The position numbers and the translations under genes were made by a program. Positions 1 to 5,917 of a stretch of 8,274 nucleotides of DNA are shown one piece after another. Source of the DNA: Candidatus Cloacimonadota bacterium (lineage in GTDB: Bacteria; Cloacimonadota; Cloacimonadia; Cloacimonadales; Cloacimonadaceae); contig VGPI01000085.1 in the NCBI GenBank assembly GCA_016875595.1, positions 1-8,274 on the forward strand, in the 5' to 3' direction. The notes under the pieces were generated by a model, which was not told the DNA's origin, did no database searches, and saw only the letters and a list, made by a program, of their open reading frames with translations. Position 1 is the stretch's first letter. Each line of letters opens with the position of its first letter.

Positions 1-269
1 TCATGTACCAAAGAATCCGGATACGCCGGAAGGGTCTGGAATCTTACATCGCTGAACTGCACCCTCAAGACCAGGATATTCTTGGGAATGACCCGTGTTT
101 TACCGGCAGCGCCGGACACCGTACCCTCGATCCTGGTACTCCGGAATTGAGCCGGCGGATCCTGATACAGGGGATGCGCCGGCACCATAGCCCCGACCGG
201 GATCACGGCTGCCAGCAGCATCAGCAAAGCCATGCCATACATGACCTGTCGATCATATCTCATCTTCAT
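1..269 (-). CDS. Secreted protein, probable M6-type metalloprotease, N-terminal part only
   Basis: The reading frame starts at ATG 269 and is still open at the window edge, so only the first 89 residues are visible. AAGGAG at 278-283 lies 8 bases before the ATG and supports this start; a second ATG two codons in is less well placed. The product begins with a signal peptide: basic residues (MKMRYDRQ), a hydrophobic stretch (about residues 11-27) and a likely cleavage near VPA-HP. After a variable linker comes KNILVLRVQFSDVRF, which resembles the opening strand of secreted M6/immune-inhibitor-A-like metalloproteases, where a 'vLVilvdFsD' segment precedes the peptidase domain. The HExxH zinc site would lie outside the window, so the catalytic assignment is inferred. 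An exported protein is well supported; the M6 family is moderately supported. It could instead be another secreted surface protein. Confidence 0.6.
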   Translation of the reverse strand, partial: MKMRYDRQVMYGMALLMLLAAVIPVGAMVPAHPLYQDPPAQFRSTRIEGTVSGAAGKTRVIPKNILVLRVQFSDVRFQTLPAYPDSLVH

Positions 270-326
270 TAAACCTTCTCCTTCGGTTCATCCGTGGCGT
301 TTCATCATCATCCGGCACCCTTGTCA

Positions 327-357
327 TCGTAGGGACGTCTTCCCAGAGCGCCCCAGG
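327..357. repeat. Degenerate copy of the dispersed GC-rich hairpin repeat
   Basis: This 31-base segment matches the repeat core found at 5786 and in the right-hand tandem array at 26 of 31 positions. It begins with the shared TCGTAGGG and ends with the shared AGCGCCCCAGG. The five differences fall in the left arm and loop, so the perfect 8-bp stem of the other copies is broken. It lies in the probable 5' leader of the secreted protein gene. It is best read as an old, decayed member of the same family. Confidence 0.6.
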
Positions 358-371
358 AATCAAGCGACATA

Positions 372-396
372 AAACTCCGGTAAACCACCGGATTTT
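372..396. terminator. Small hairpin flanked by A and T runs, candidate bidirectional terminator
   Basis: TCCGGT (376-381) and ACCGGA (387-392) form a perfect 6-bp stem with a 5-base loop. AAAA precedes the stem and TTTT follows it, so either strand gives a hairpin followed by a short U-rich stretch. It lies between the end of the efp/zinc-ribbon unit and the start of the secreted protein gene, where a minus-strand terminator would be expected. The stem is short and the T-run only four bases, so efficiency is uncertain. Confidence 0.4.
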
Positions 397-452
397 GTCA
401 CTCATTCTACGTTTGCTCTGTAGTCAAGCTATTTTCCATGCTCAAACGAAAC

Positions 453-495
453 ACGCTCGTCTCCCGTCCCCGGCAAGGGTTGTGAAAACGAGCGT
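453..495 (-). terminator. Inverted repeat downstream of the zinc-ribbon gene, possible terminator
   Basis: ACGCTCGT (453-460) and ACGAGCGT (488-495) are perfect 8-bp inverted arms with 27 bases between them. The element lies 25 bases past the stop of the minus-strand zinc-ribbon gene. On that strand the second arm is followed by GTTTCGTTT, a poor U-tract. It may end or stabilise the efp transcript, but the long loop makes this weak. Confidence 0.3.
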
Positions 496-505
496 ATAAT
501 AACAA

Positions 506-525
506 TGTGTTACAGTGTGTTACAG
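506..525. repeat. Two tandem copies of a 10-bp unit
   Basis: TGTGTTACAG occurs twice in direct succession at 506-515 and 516-525. The second copy overlaps the TAA stop of the zinc-ribbon gene. It is probably a small replication-slippage duplication; no function is apparent. Confidence 0.6.
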
Positions 526-726
526 AATTTTACCTGTGTAAATAGCGGCTTCGTTGCATTGACAAATCTTGACGCTTTCCTGATCGGGTGACCAGCCGGT
601 CTGACCTTTTTTGTTTTTGACGAGTTTAATTCTTTTGACTTCGGTCTTGCAGACCGGGCAGATCACCTTTCCTTCGGTGGTGGTGTCGTGTGCCAGTTTG
701 GCGGCAAAGCTTTTGACTTTTCCCAT
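520..726 (-). CDS. Small zinc-ribbon protein encoded behind efp
   Basis: The 68-residue product has four cysteines arranged as a pair of metal-binding knuckles: C23-P-V-C26 and C55-Q-C57, with a Lys-rich stretch (KRIKLVKNKKG) between them. This pattern fits a structural zinc ribbon, probably a small cytoplasmic protein that may bind RNA or the ribosome; the function is unknown. There is no signal peptide or membrane segment. The start at 726 is supported by AGAGG a few bases upstream. It begins 26 bases after the efp stop on the same strand, so the two are very likely co-transcribed, which hints at a link to translation without proving it. Product name beyond zinc-ribbon hypothetical protein cannot be justified. 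Confidence 0.8.
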   Translation of the reverse strand: MGKVKSFAAKLAHDTTTEGKVICPVCKTEVKRIKLVKNKKGQTGWSPDQESVKICQCNEAAIYTGKIL

Positions 727-752
727 TTTATCCTCTTTTCATGTTTTATATC

Positions 753-1313
753 CTACGCGCGTTCGATGTATTCGCTCGTGCGGGTGTCAATCTTGATGCG
801 GTCGCCTGTTTCAACGAAGAAGGGCACCGTCAGTCGCAGTCCGGTTTCCGTAAAGGCATACTTGCCTCCACCGGATGCGGTGTTACCTTTGACGTTGGGT
901 TCGCATTCCGCGATTGTCTGGATGACGGTAGTGGGCAATTCGATCCCGAGCACTTCACCGCTGGCGAGTGCCAGAACCATCACTTCCATGTTTTCCATCA
1001 TCAATTTTTCCAGTTCTCCCACCTGGGTTTTATCCACATGGATCTGCTCATAGTTCTCCAGATCCATCAGGATAAAGAAGTCCCCATCCCGATACAGATA
1101 TTCTTTCTTGGTGCGTTCTACTCTTACCTCATTGAAGCTGTCGCTGTCCCGAAAGGTGTTCTCCAAAACCTTGCCGGTCCTGACGTTCTTGAGTTTGGTG
1201 CGGGTAAAGGCAGAACCCTTACCCGGTTTGACATGCAGAAATTCAACGATCTCATAGAGACCTTCCTTGAATTCTATGATCATCCCATTACGGATATCAG
1301 CCATTGTAGCCAT
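753..1313 (-). CDS. efp: Elongation factor P
   Basis: EF-P binds between the ribosomal P and E sites and relieves stalling at polyproline stretches. The 186-residue length is normal. The three beta-barrel domains are recognisable: an N-terminal KOW-like domain with the conserved VKPGKGSAF loop, a central OB-fold with the TFRDSD and YLYRDGDFFILMD segments, and a C-terminal OB-fold ending in VKGNTASGGGKYA, VPFFVETGD and IDTRTSEYIERA. The residue at the tip of the loop, which enters the peptidyl-transferase centre, is Lys32. The protein is therefore of the lysine type, not the arginine type rhamnosylated by EarP. No EpmA or EpmB gene is in the window, so its modification state is unknown. GAGG at 1320-1323, six bases upstream, supports the first ATG over the ATG three codons later. 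It leads a two-gene unit with the zinc-ribbon gene. I see no convincing promoter. Confidence 0.97.
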   Translation of the reverse strand: MATMADIRNGMIIEFKEGLYEIVEFLHVKPGKGSAFTRTKLKNVRTGKVLENTFRDSDSFNEVRVERTKKEYLYRDGDFFILMDLENYEQIHVDKTQVGELEKLMMENMEVMVLALASGEVLGIELPTTVIQTIAECEPNVKGNTASGGGKYAFTETGLRLTVPFFVETGDRIKIDTRTSEYIERA

Positions 1314-1483
1314 ATAATTCCTCAGTTTCTACTGCATTTCGTGCCATGATTCCAAGAACCCAAATTCTGGCAAGGATAAAATACGAACCATACTTACCTG
1401 TACCTCTTGAAACACGTTTATGGTTTGTTGATACGATATACACTCTGATGCGCAAGATCGCCTATGATGTGAATACTCACTCA

Positions 1484-1579
1484 GGATTGTTGCAAGCGAG
1501 GTGCTTTTCCTATGGTGATGCTCAACGTTATCGTCTCAGTGTGAATCACCATCAAATACCGGTAACAAAACCACGGGTC
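1484..1579 (+). pseudogene. Catalase gene relic around the haem-ligand tyrosine
   Basis: About 32 codons in one plus-strand frame read GLLQARCFSYGDAQRYRL followed by SVNHHQIPVTKPRV. This matches the proximal haem-ligand signature of mono-functional haem catalases (LLQGRLFSYgDaqRyRLgvNhhqIPVN.PR) almost residue for residue. The haem-ligand Tyr (codon 1511-1513) and the Arg four residues before it are both present. Nothing catalase-like is recognisable before 1484 or after 1579 in any frame I translated, whereas a real catalase has about 480 or more residues. The open frame around it (1346-1648) runs into the repeat cluster on its right and has no ribosome binding site. It is a deletion remnant of a lost or transferred catalase gene. 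I am confident of the homology and of its non-functional state. Confidence 0.8.
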
Positions 1580-1591
1580 ATCTCCTGCTTG

Positions 1592-1671
1592 CCCCTCTTA
1601 ATCAAGTCATTATCCCCTCTTAATCAAGCGTTAATAATTAACGCTTGATTAACGCTTGATAACCGCTTGAT
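1592..1671. repeat. Iteron-like cluster with a perfect 16+16 bp palindrome
   Basis: The core unit is CTTGATTAA or its complement. CCCCTCTTAATCAAG occurs as a perfect direct repeat at 1592-1606 and 1614-1628. From 1620 to 1635 and 1637 to 1652 there is a perfect inverted repeat with 16-bp arms around a single central base, each arm containing AAGCGTTAAT or its complement. The right arm's TAACGCTTGAT is repeated directly at 1650-1660 and, with one extra C, at 1660-1671. The cluster is AT-rich apart from the CG steps and lacks a T-run. It lies about 280 bases upstream of efp on the minus strand and directly beside the catalase relic. Possible roles are a regulator binding array, a REP/MITE-type repeat or a recombination scar; none can be chosen from sequence alone. 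The remaining 1314-1483 and 1672-1823 stretches show no gene. Confidence 0.75.
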
Positions 1672-1823
1672 CAGGAGAGCCACACAAGGAACACAGTGGA
1701 AAAGGTGAGGTTGGATGGCGTAACTCTATTAACTATACGATCTTTACGTGTTCCTTATCTGATGTATATATGGCTGAATTGAATCCGAATCAGGCAGGGG
1801 ATGCAGCGCAACGATGCGCGTGA

Positions 1824-2276
1824 TTACTGCGTGTTGCTCTCGGCAGTATCATACCTGCCGCTCCACTCTGCACCGCAGGAATGGCACCTGTTCTGGTACC
1901 AATGCGTCCTTTTACCACAGCCGGGACATGACCACTGCCGGCGCTGTTCCTCCAGCCATGCCACCAGTCCGACCTCTTTGATCCGGGAGAGGTTGTCCAA
2001 TACATCGCGGTGATGAATCCACTCCTCGCGGCTGAAATTGGTGATCATGGTGCACGGGAAGTCAGGACAAAAGGCACAATTATCTATTCCCCGCCCGTGG
2101 CAGCAGACGATAAACTCACAGCCCGCCCGGCAATCATCGCCACATCCGGCACAGGGGCTTTCCGCGTATTCGCAGACAAAATGGCTGGCATCCGGCGCGC
2201 CATTATGCCGTTCATTAGTCAACATACTGCTGCAAGCGCCGCAGTAGAGTCCGCAACTGGCGGCATATTTCTCCAT
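1824..2276 (-). CDS. Cysteine-rich DUF3795 family protein
   Basis: The product has 150 residues, 17 of them cysteine. It opens with the CGLYCGAC motif (C8, C12, C15), continues with CAGCGDDC (C42, C45, C49) and C53, C58, C59, and then CAFCPDFPC (C67, C70, C75). This is the DUF3795 layout. The helical segment NLSRIKEVGLVAWLEEQ leads to a C-terminal zinc ribbon, CPGC (117-120) and CHSC (131-134). The cysteines suggest several metal sites, zinc or iron-sulfur; the biochemical role of the family is unknown to me. No signal or membrane segment is present, so it is cytoplasmic. GGAG upstream supports the start at 2276. It is the last gene of the minus-strand unit, 21 bases after the methyltransferase stop. 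I see no clear terminator after it. Confidence 0.85.
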   Translation of the reverse strand: MEKYAASCGLYCGACSSMLTNERHNGAPDASHFVCEYAESPCAGCGDDCRAGCEFIVCCHGRGIDNCAFCPDFPCTMITNFSREEWIHHRDVLDNLSRIKEVGLVAWLEEQRRQWSCPGCGKRTHWYQNRCHSCGAEWSGRYDTAESNTQ

Positions 2277-2297
2277 AAGTTTCTCCGGTCATCGCTG

Positions 2298-3077
2298 TTA
2301 CTGGTCATTGTCGTGGGAGCCGTGAGATCCGCCGGTCTTGAACAAGATCAAAGTCCGGTATTTCCCCTCTTCACCGGTGTATTCTTCGAGATGGTAGTCA
2401 AATCCGCTTTCCCGGATGCACCTCTGCCAGGTCGATAAACTGAACACGCCCAGATGATGCAGATCCCGCTCCACCCTCAAACCCTCCGGGCTGCGGATCA
2501 CATACAGGAACAGGCATTCATACTTGTTGTCCGCCGGATCGGGATCGTAATTGATGGTGATATAGACCACTTGGGTATCGGGATGATCCGGATGGGGGAT
2601 GGAATGGAAGACATTCGTCTCGTTCTGGATGAATTCTTCCTGGCAGATATCCGGTGTCAGGATCGCCAGTCCATCGTCTTCGAGATGCCGGAAGCAATTA
2701 TCCAGCACCTGCCTGAGATCTCCCTCCGTCGTGATATAAGAGATGGCGTCATTGACGAGGATAATGTCAAATTCCCGCTTCAGATCAAATGACCGCATGT
2801 CCGCGCAGACCGTGGCAAGTCCCGGATTCAGTTCCTGACAGCGCGCCAGCATATCCGGACTCAGGTCCAGACCCATCACCTCATAATGATCCTTGAGGGT
2901 AAAACTGCACTTGCCCCCGCCACAACCCAGATCCAGTACAGTCCGATACTTCCGGCGTCCATACTTCCCGATCCAGGCGATCACCTGCTGGACATAATCA
3001 GCATACTCCCCTGCCGGATCGCCCCACATCGGCCATAGCCAGCTCAGGTCGGAGTATAAGCGTTCCTTGGGGGACAT
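2298..3077 (-). CDS. Class I SAM-dependent methyltransferase, substrate unknown
   Basis: The 259-residue protein has a Rossmann-type methyltransferase fold. Motif I is VLDLGCGGGKCSF (47-59). The acidic ribose-binding residue follows in VMGLDLSPDML (67-77). The adenine-side motif is CADMRSFDL (91-99), and the motif IV region is FDIILVNDAISYI (103-115). The C-terminal half is a beta-rich cap that would shape the substrate pocket. It lacks the (D/N/S)PPY motif of DNA amino-methylases and is not a second DNA methylase of that type; a small-molecule or protein substrate is more likely. The AGGAGG before ATG 3077 is perfect, and its first base lies inside the stop codon of the nuclease gene, so translation is probably coupled. 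It belongs to the unit formed by the restriction-modification genes and the DUF3795 gene. Confidence 0.88.
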   Translation of the reverse strand: MSPKERLYSDLSWLWPMWGDPAGEYADYVQQVIAWIGKYGRRKYRTVLDLGCGGGKCSFTLKDHYEVMGLDLSPDMLARCQELNPGLATVCADMRSFDLKREFDIILVNDAISYITTEGDLRQVLDNCFRHLEDDGLAILTPDICQEEFIQNETNVFHSIPHPDHPDTQVVYITINYDPDPADNKYECLFLYVIRSPEGLRVERDLHHLGVFSLSTWQRCIRESGFDYHLEEYTGEEGKYRTLILFKTGGSHGSHDNDQ

Positions 3078-3086
3078 ATGTACCTC

Positions 3087-3868
3087 CTATGAGTTGCTAA
3101 ATCTTTCAAAGTATCCATCTATCTCCGAACGGAGTTCGACCCCCACCAGTTCAAAGATATCCAGTAAATCCTGATATGTTCCTGCATCGCCGAGAAAATC
3201 CCAGAACTCATCGGCAATCTTGAGTTCATGGTCAAGGTCGATCATTCCTCGCATTGTCCACCGGTTATAAGGTTCGGGTTCATAAGGATTGTAGGGAATG
3301 GCAAGCAGAGTGTGAATCCGGGCATCAGGATTATCATGTAGGGTGATTGCCGCCCACTCCAATAGAGTTCGTTTGAAGCCCTTGAATTCTCCAGCATTGG
3401 GCTTGGCTGTCTCAGATCGATCAGGAATATCCGCCCCGATTTATCGACCAATTTCAGATCCACCATTGTCGGCTTCACTGTCCGTATTTCTCCTTGTCTG
3501 CACACTTCCCGGATTAGTTTGAGCTCATTATCTTGATCCGGAGATTTAGCAGCGCTACTCAGGTTATCGATGATGTTTTGAATGACCCGTTGAGAAGCTG
3601 TGGAGATCTGTGTCCCCGCTTTCTGCCGATTCTCAGCATAGGAAAAGTGATCTTGGGCGATGGCTTTGGCGACCGGCTCAAATATGCTAATCCCAAAATT
3701 GGTATTTAGTGACTGGATAAAAGCACATAGAGCCAACCGTTCTTTTCCAAGCAGCCTGGTATGGAAGGGTATAAAAGCCGGTTCAGGGTTATATTTCGCA
3801 AATCTATTCCGGATACATGTCTTGAGTAGTGATGCAATGCTCTCTTGCTGCACGGAAGTTAATCCCAT
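3087..3868 (-). pseudogene. TdeIII-type type II restriction endonuclease, frameshifted
   Basis: Two overlapping frames join into one 260-codon protein of the TdeIII family, a PD-(D/E)XK nuclease family that, from memory, includes enzymes cutting GGNCC. Residues 1-152 are in the frame starting at 3868 and include FIQSLNTNFGISIFEPVA and the active-site strand PTMVDL (Asp137) up to FLIDL. The C-terminal 107 residues are in another frame (3410-3087): TAKPNAGEFKGFKRTLLEW, AIPYNPYEPEPYNRWTM and EFWDFLGDAGTYQDLLDIF. Without correction, the N-terminal frame runs on through 56 unrelated residues to a stop at 3242. The C-terminal piece has no ATG start of its own. AAGGAG before ATG 3868 supports the start, which overlaps the methylase stop by 10 bases. 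A sequencing error is possible; if so, the gene is an intact nuclease. Confidence 0.88.
3411..3412 (-). other. Frameshift site at the expected catalytic lysine codon
   Basis: On the minus strand the reading is GAT CTG AG ACA GCC, where the family pattern needs GAT CTG A(A/-)G ACA GCC, giving D-L-K-T-A. One base, most simply an A, is missing between the codons for Leu152 and Thr154. That codon would supply the Lys of the D-x-K catalytic pair (Asp151-Leu152-Lys153). There is no slippery heptamer or long homopolymer, so programmed frameshifting looks unlikely. Confidence 0.75.
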
Positions 3869-5463
3869 GCTTTCTCCTTCAGGTGGAAGATGATCTCGGA
3901 ATAAGCACCTTTATCTTTTTCGGTGCGATTCAATACCGGTCTTTTATATTGGTTGACGATCGTCATTCCGGATTTCCTGGCTATGACCGGATAAAGGTTG
4001 AATTTATCGTTGGCGACCAGGAAAACGTCATAATCATCGGCGAGAAAGCGTTTACAGTTAACCAATACCTGGCTGATCCCTTCAATGTAACTCTCCCGGG
4101 CTTCGCGTCCCTGTCCCTTGTATAAGGGTCCAATCTCCAATTCATCCTGTCTGGGATAACCGAAGAGGTCATAGGCATAGGCATGTTGCTCATGGTAATC
4201 GATCAACCCCACATAGGGCGGAGATGAAAAGATACCTTTGATCTTATGCTGATTGAAATGTTCGGCAAAGGAGGGATCGATCCGGTGCAATTCGGCGGCA
4301 ATGTCTATCGTTCTGCTATCACCGGTCAGGCAGATCTGCATCCGGTCGGTGCGCAGTTTCTCGTATTGGTACAAGCGTTTGATAGTATCGGCGGAATAAG
4401 TGAGCCACCACTTCAGTATTGAAAACAGCGGTTTGCAGACCTTGCCGTGCTTGGCGCAATAGTAAGTGGAAAAAACCGGTTCGATCAAGGTAGCCAAGTC
4501 AGCATGAGCGGTAGCCCGGCAACTGCGCATCGTCCGGCTGAGAATCAAACTGACGATCGAGCGTAGCTGGAAGTCGGTAATCTTTTGGATCTCGTTATGG
4601 ACAAACTCAATCTCATCCCGGACATGTTTGGAAAACCATTTATCAAGGAATGACTGCTGGTTGGATTGTCTCAGTTCAACGTGGTATTCGCTGACCAGGC
4701 GGTCATAGATGGGCTTGAATTCGGCTTCTTTTTGGCTGCCATATTCCGCTTCGTTGATCTCGCCCCGACGCAAACGATACTTATATTCCGGCACCGGAAA
4801 GTGCAGTTGATTGAATTTGTTCAGATCAATGAGTAATCTGCCCTCAAAATCCAATATATGTGAGTCACTTAAATGACACTTCAATTGACGGTTGATGCGA
4901 TCGATCTCCGCTTGAACTTGTCCGGTATTGTATGTGCCTACTTTGCAATTGGATATCATTGTATTGAAATAAGATATGTCGATCCCGAGGGCTTTTATCC
5001 CCAGCTCGCTGGCTTGGACGAGAGTAGTACCACTACCGCAAAAGGGATCAAGCACTAGGTCCCCGGGACGGAAAAATACATCCTGCTTGAATCGGTCGGT
5101 GTGCTGGTCGAGAAAATATTCCACCAGTTGCGGAATGAATTTTCCTTTGTAGGGATGTAGCCGGTTGACATGCTTGGTTGTCTGCGCTTCGGTATAGCTA
5201 TCAAAGGACAATGTCCAATTCAGGTCGTCACCCAATTGCTCTTTCCAATTGGACTCCCTGGACCCGTTCTGCCCTTCATAATACCGGATCAGGTCGCTCT
5301 TGGAGATCTGCACCAGACCGTTATCTGAATATTTCTGGATCCTGCCGTATTGGACAAGATAGGAGATATTGGACGAGGTGACCCGTTTACCCAAGTATCC
5401 GCTCGCCCATCGACTGGCTTCTTTGACGCTCAACAGGTCTCGTGTTTCGTTGATTACATCCAT
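3859..5463 (-). CDS. Type II DNA methyltransferase (probably N4-cytosine) with N-terminal HTH
   Basis: The 534-residue enzyme should transfer methyl groups from SAM to an exocyclic amino group in DNA and protect sites cut by its partner nuclease. Residues 12-62 (LLSVKEASRWASGYLGKRVT to LIRYYE) look like an excisionase/MerR-like winged helix-turn-helix. A motif X-like HPYKGKF (103-109) comes next, then motif I, DPFCGSGTT (139-147), and the acidic GIDIS (160-164). A long central region (about 190-400), probably target recognition, precedes motif IV, SSPPY (413-417). The order X, I, recognition region, IV is the alpha-type order. SPPY favours N4-methylcytosine over N6-methyladenine, as inference. 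The frame is intact. The nuclease gene overlaps its stop by 10 bases. GAGG 11 bases before ATG 5463 is the best ribosome site. The HTH may allow autoregulation, since no separate C-protein gene is present. Confidence 0.92.
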   Translation of the reverse strand: MDVINETRDLLSVKEASRWASGYLGKRVTSSNISYLVQYGRIQKYSDNGLVQISKSDLIRYYEGQNGSRESNWKEQLGDDLNWTLSFDSYTEAQTTKHVNRLHPYKGKFIPQLVEYFLDQHTDRFKQDVFFRPGDLVLDPFCGSGTTLVQASELGIKALGIDISYFNTMISNCKVGTYNTGQVQAEIDRINRQLKCHLSDSHILDFEGRLLIDLNKFNQLHFPVPEYKYRLRRGEINEAEYGSQKEAEFKPIYDRLVSEYHVELRQSNQQSFLDKWFSKHVRDEIEFVHNEIQKITDFQLRSIVSLILSRTMRSCRATAHADLATLIEPVFSTYYCAKHGKVCKPLFSILKWWLTYSADTIKRLYQYEKLRTDRMQICLTGDSRTIDIAAELHRIDPSFAEHFNQHKIKGIFSSPPYVGLIDYHEQHAYAYDLFGYPRQDELEIGPLYKGQGREARESYIEGISQVLVNCKRFLADDYDVFLVANDKFNLYPVIARKSGMTIVNQYKRPVLNRTEKDKGAYSEIIFHLKEKAWD

Positions 5464-5502
5464 CTCCGTATTATCCTCATTATCTTTACTTCAGATAGGA
5501 TT

Positions 5503-5531
5503 CATGCTCAAAAACGTCATCAATCTGTCAA
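5503..5531 (-). promoter_or_regulatory. Possible promoter of the restriction-modification unit
   Basis: A perfect TTGACA on the minus strand lies at 5531-5526, about 63 bases before the methylase ATG. The hexamer 17 bases downstream (AGCATG, 5508-5503) is a poor -10, so only the -35 half is convincing. Confidence 0.25.
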
Positions 5532-5744
5532 TAGATAATCGAGATGGGGGTGGGAAGGGGCAGGGCTTTATTGGGATTGAGATTTGGGTACCATGACTGA
5601 CCGACCGGTATGAAGATCAGATAAAACTCTGCAGCCTCTTCGGCGGCAAAAGCCAGATGATCCCGGTGCATAATATGGGTGCCTCCTGTCCTAACTGCAC
5701 TCTCTGGGCGGATAGCTTTAAGGGCATCTACAGATCCCTGGTGG

Positions 5745-5852
5745 ATTTGGCAGCTTTTGTGGTCAGCACACCCGACCCACCCGTAGGGGCGCTTTCCCTC
5801 AGCGCCCCCATCACCATTTGGCAGCTTTTGTGGTCAGCACACCCGACCCACC
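5745..5852. repeat. Perfect 37-bp direct repeats flanking a hairpin element
   Basis: The bases at 5745-5781 recur identically at 5816-5852, both starting ATTTGGCAGC and ending CGACCCACC. The 34 bases between them (5782-5815) consist of the hairpin repeat plus CATCACC. Both copies encode the same stretch of the DUF899 relic, so one is a duplication made when the element was inserted or by a strand-switch event. Total added length is 71 bases. A 37-base duplication is much longer than target duplications of known insertion sequences. Confidence 0.9.
5783..5809. repeat. Solitary copy of the GC-rich hairpin repeat
   Basis: GTA is followed by GGGGCGCT (5786-5793), a 7-base loop TTCCCTC and AGCGCCCC (5801-5808), a perfect 8-bp stem. 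The core is identical to copies in the array at 7959-8274. It encodes nothing and resembles REP-type palindromic elements. Confidence 0.85.
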
Positions 5853-5917
5853 TCACAAACTGGATGAAAATCTGGTCTGAAATGCGGAATTGATGATATT
5901 ATAGGTATGGGGAATAA

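Larger units (their letters stand above)
5597..5890 (+). pseudogene. DUF899 thioredoxin-like gene relic, split by a repeat insertion
   Basis: One plus-strand frame reads YEDQIKLCSLFGGKSQMIPV, HNMGASCPNCTLWADSFKGI and YRSLVDLAAFVVSTPDPP. This is the core of DUF899/thioredoxin-like proteins, whose hallmark is HNMG.(S/G)CpyCTLWADGFNG followed by hLEdrAAFVvvSPD.P. The CxxC pair is present (CPNC). An in-frame stop at 5594-5596 cuts off the expected N-terminal part. After STPDPP the coding sequence is interrupted by 71 extra bases (a hairpin element plus a second copy of 37 target bases), which shift the frame. Coding resumes after the second copy as AAFVVSTPDPPHKLDENLV, then hits a stop. The remaining half of the family domain is absent. 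The gene is dead; it was probably an intact plus-strand gene upstream of the sigma operon. Confidence 0.75.

Noticed and set aside
741..1349. Long plus-strand open frame opposite efp
   Set aside because: It is antisense to an unmistakable elongation factor P gene and has no recognisable motifs.
1346..1648. A 100-residue plus-strand protein gene
   Set aside because: Only the middle third resembles anything (catalase); the rest is unconserved-looking, the right end is translated repeat DNA, and no ribosome site precedes the ATG. Recorded instead as a catalase relic.
1686..1756. Inverted repeat AAGGAACAC / GTGTTCCTT with 53 bases between the arms
   Set aside because: The 9-bp arms are perfect, but the distance is large, no T-run follows and nothing else marks it as an element; it may be chance.
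1806..1819. Small hairpin GCGCA/TGCGC just after the DUF3795 gene, as a terminator
   Set aside because: The stem is only 5 bp with no T-tract on either strand, so termination is not supported.
3405..3420. Programmed ribosomal frameshifting in the nuclease gene
   Set aside because: No slippery heptamer, stop codon at the shift point or stimulatory hairpin is apparent, and restriction nucleases are not known to use it. A mutation or sequencing error is simpler.
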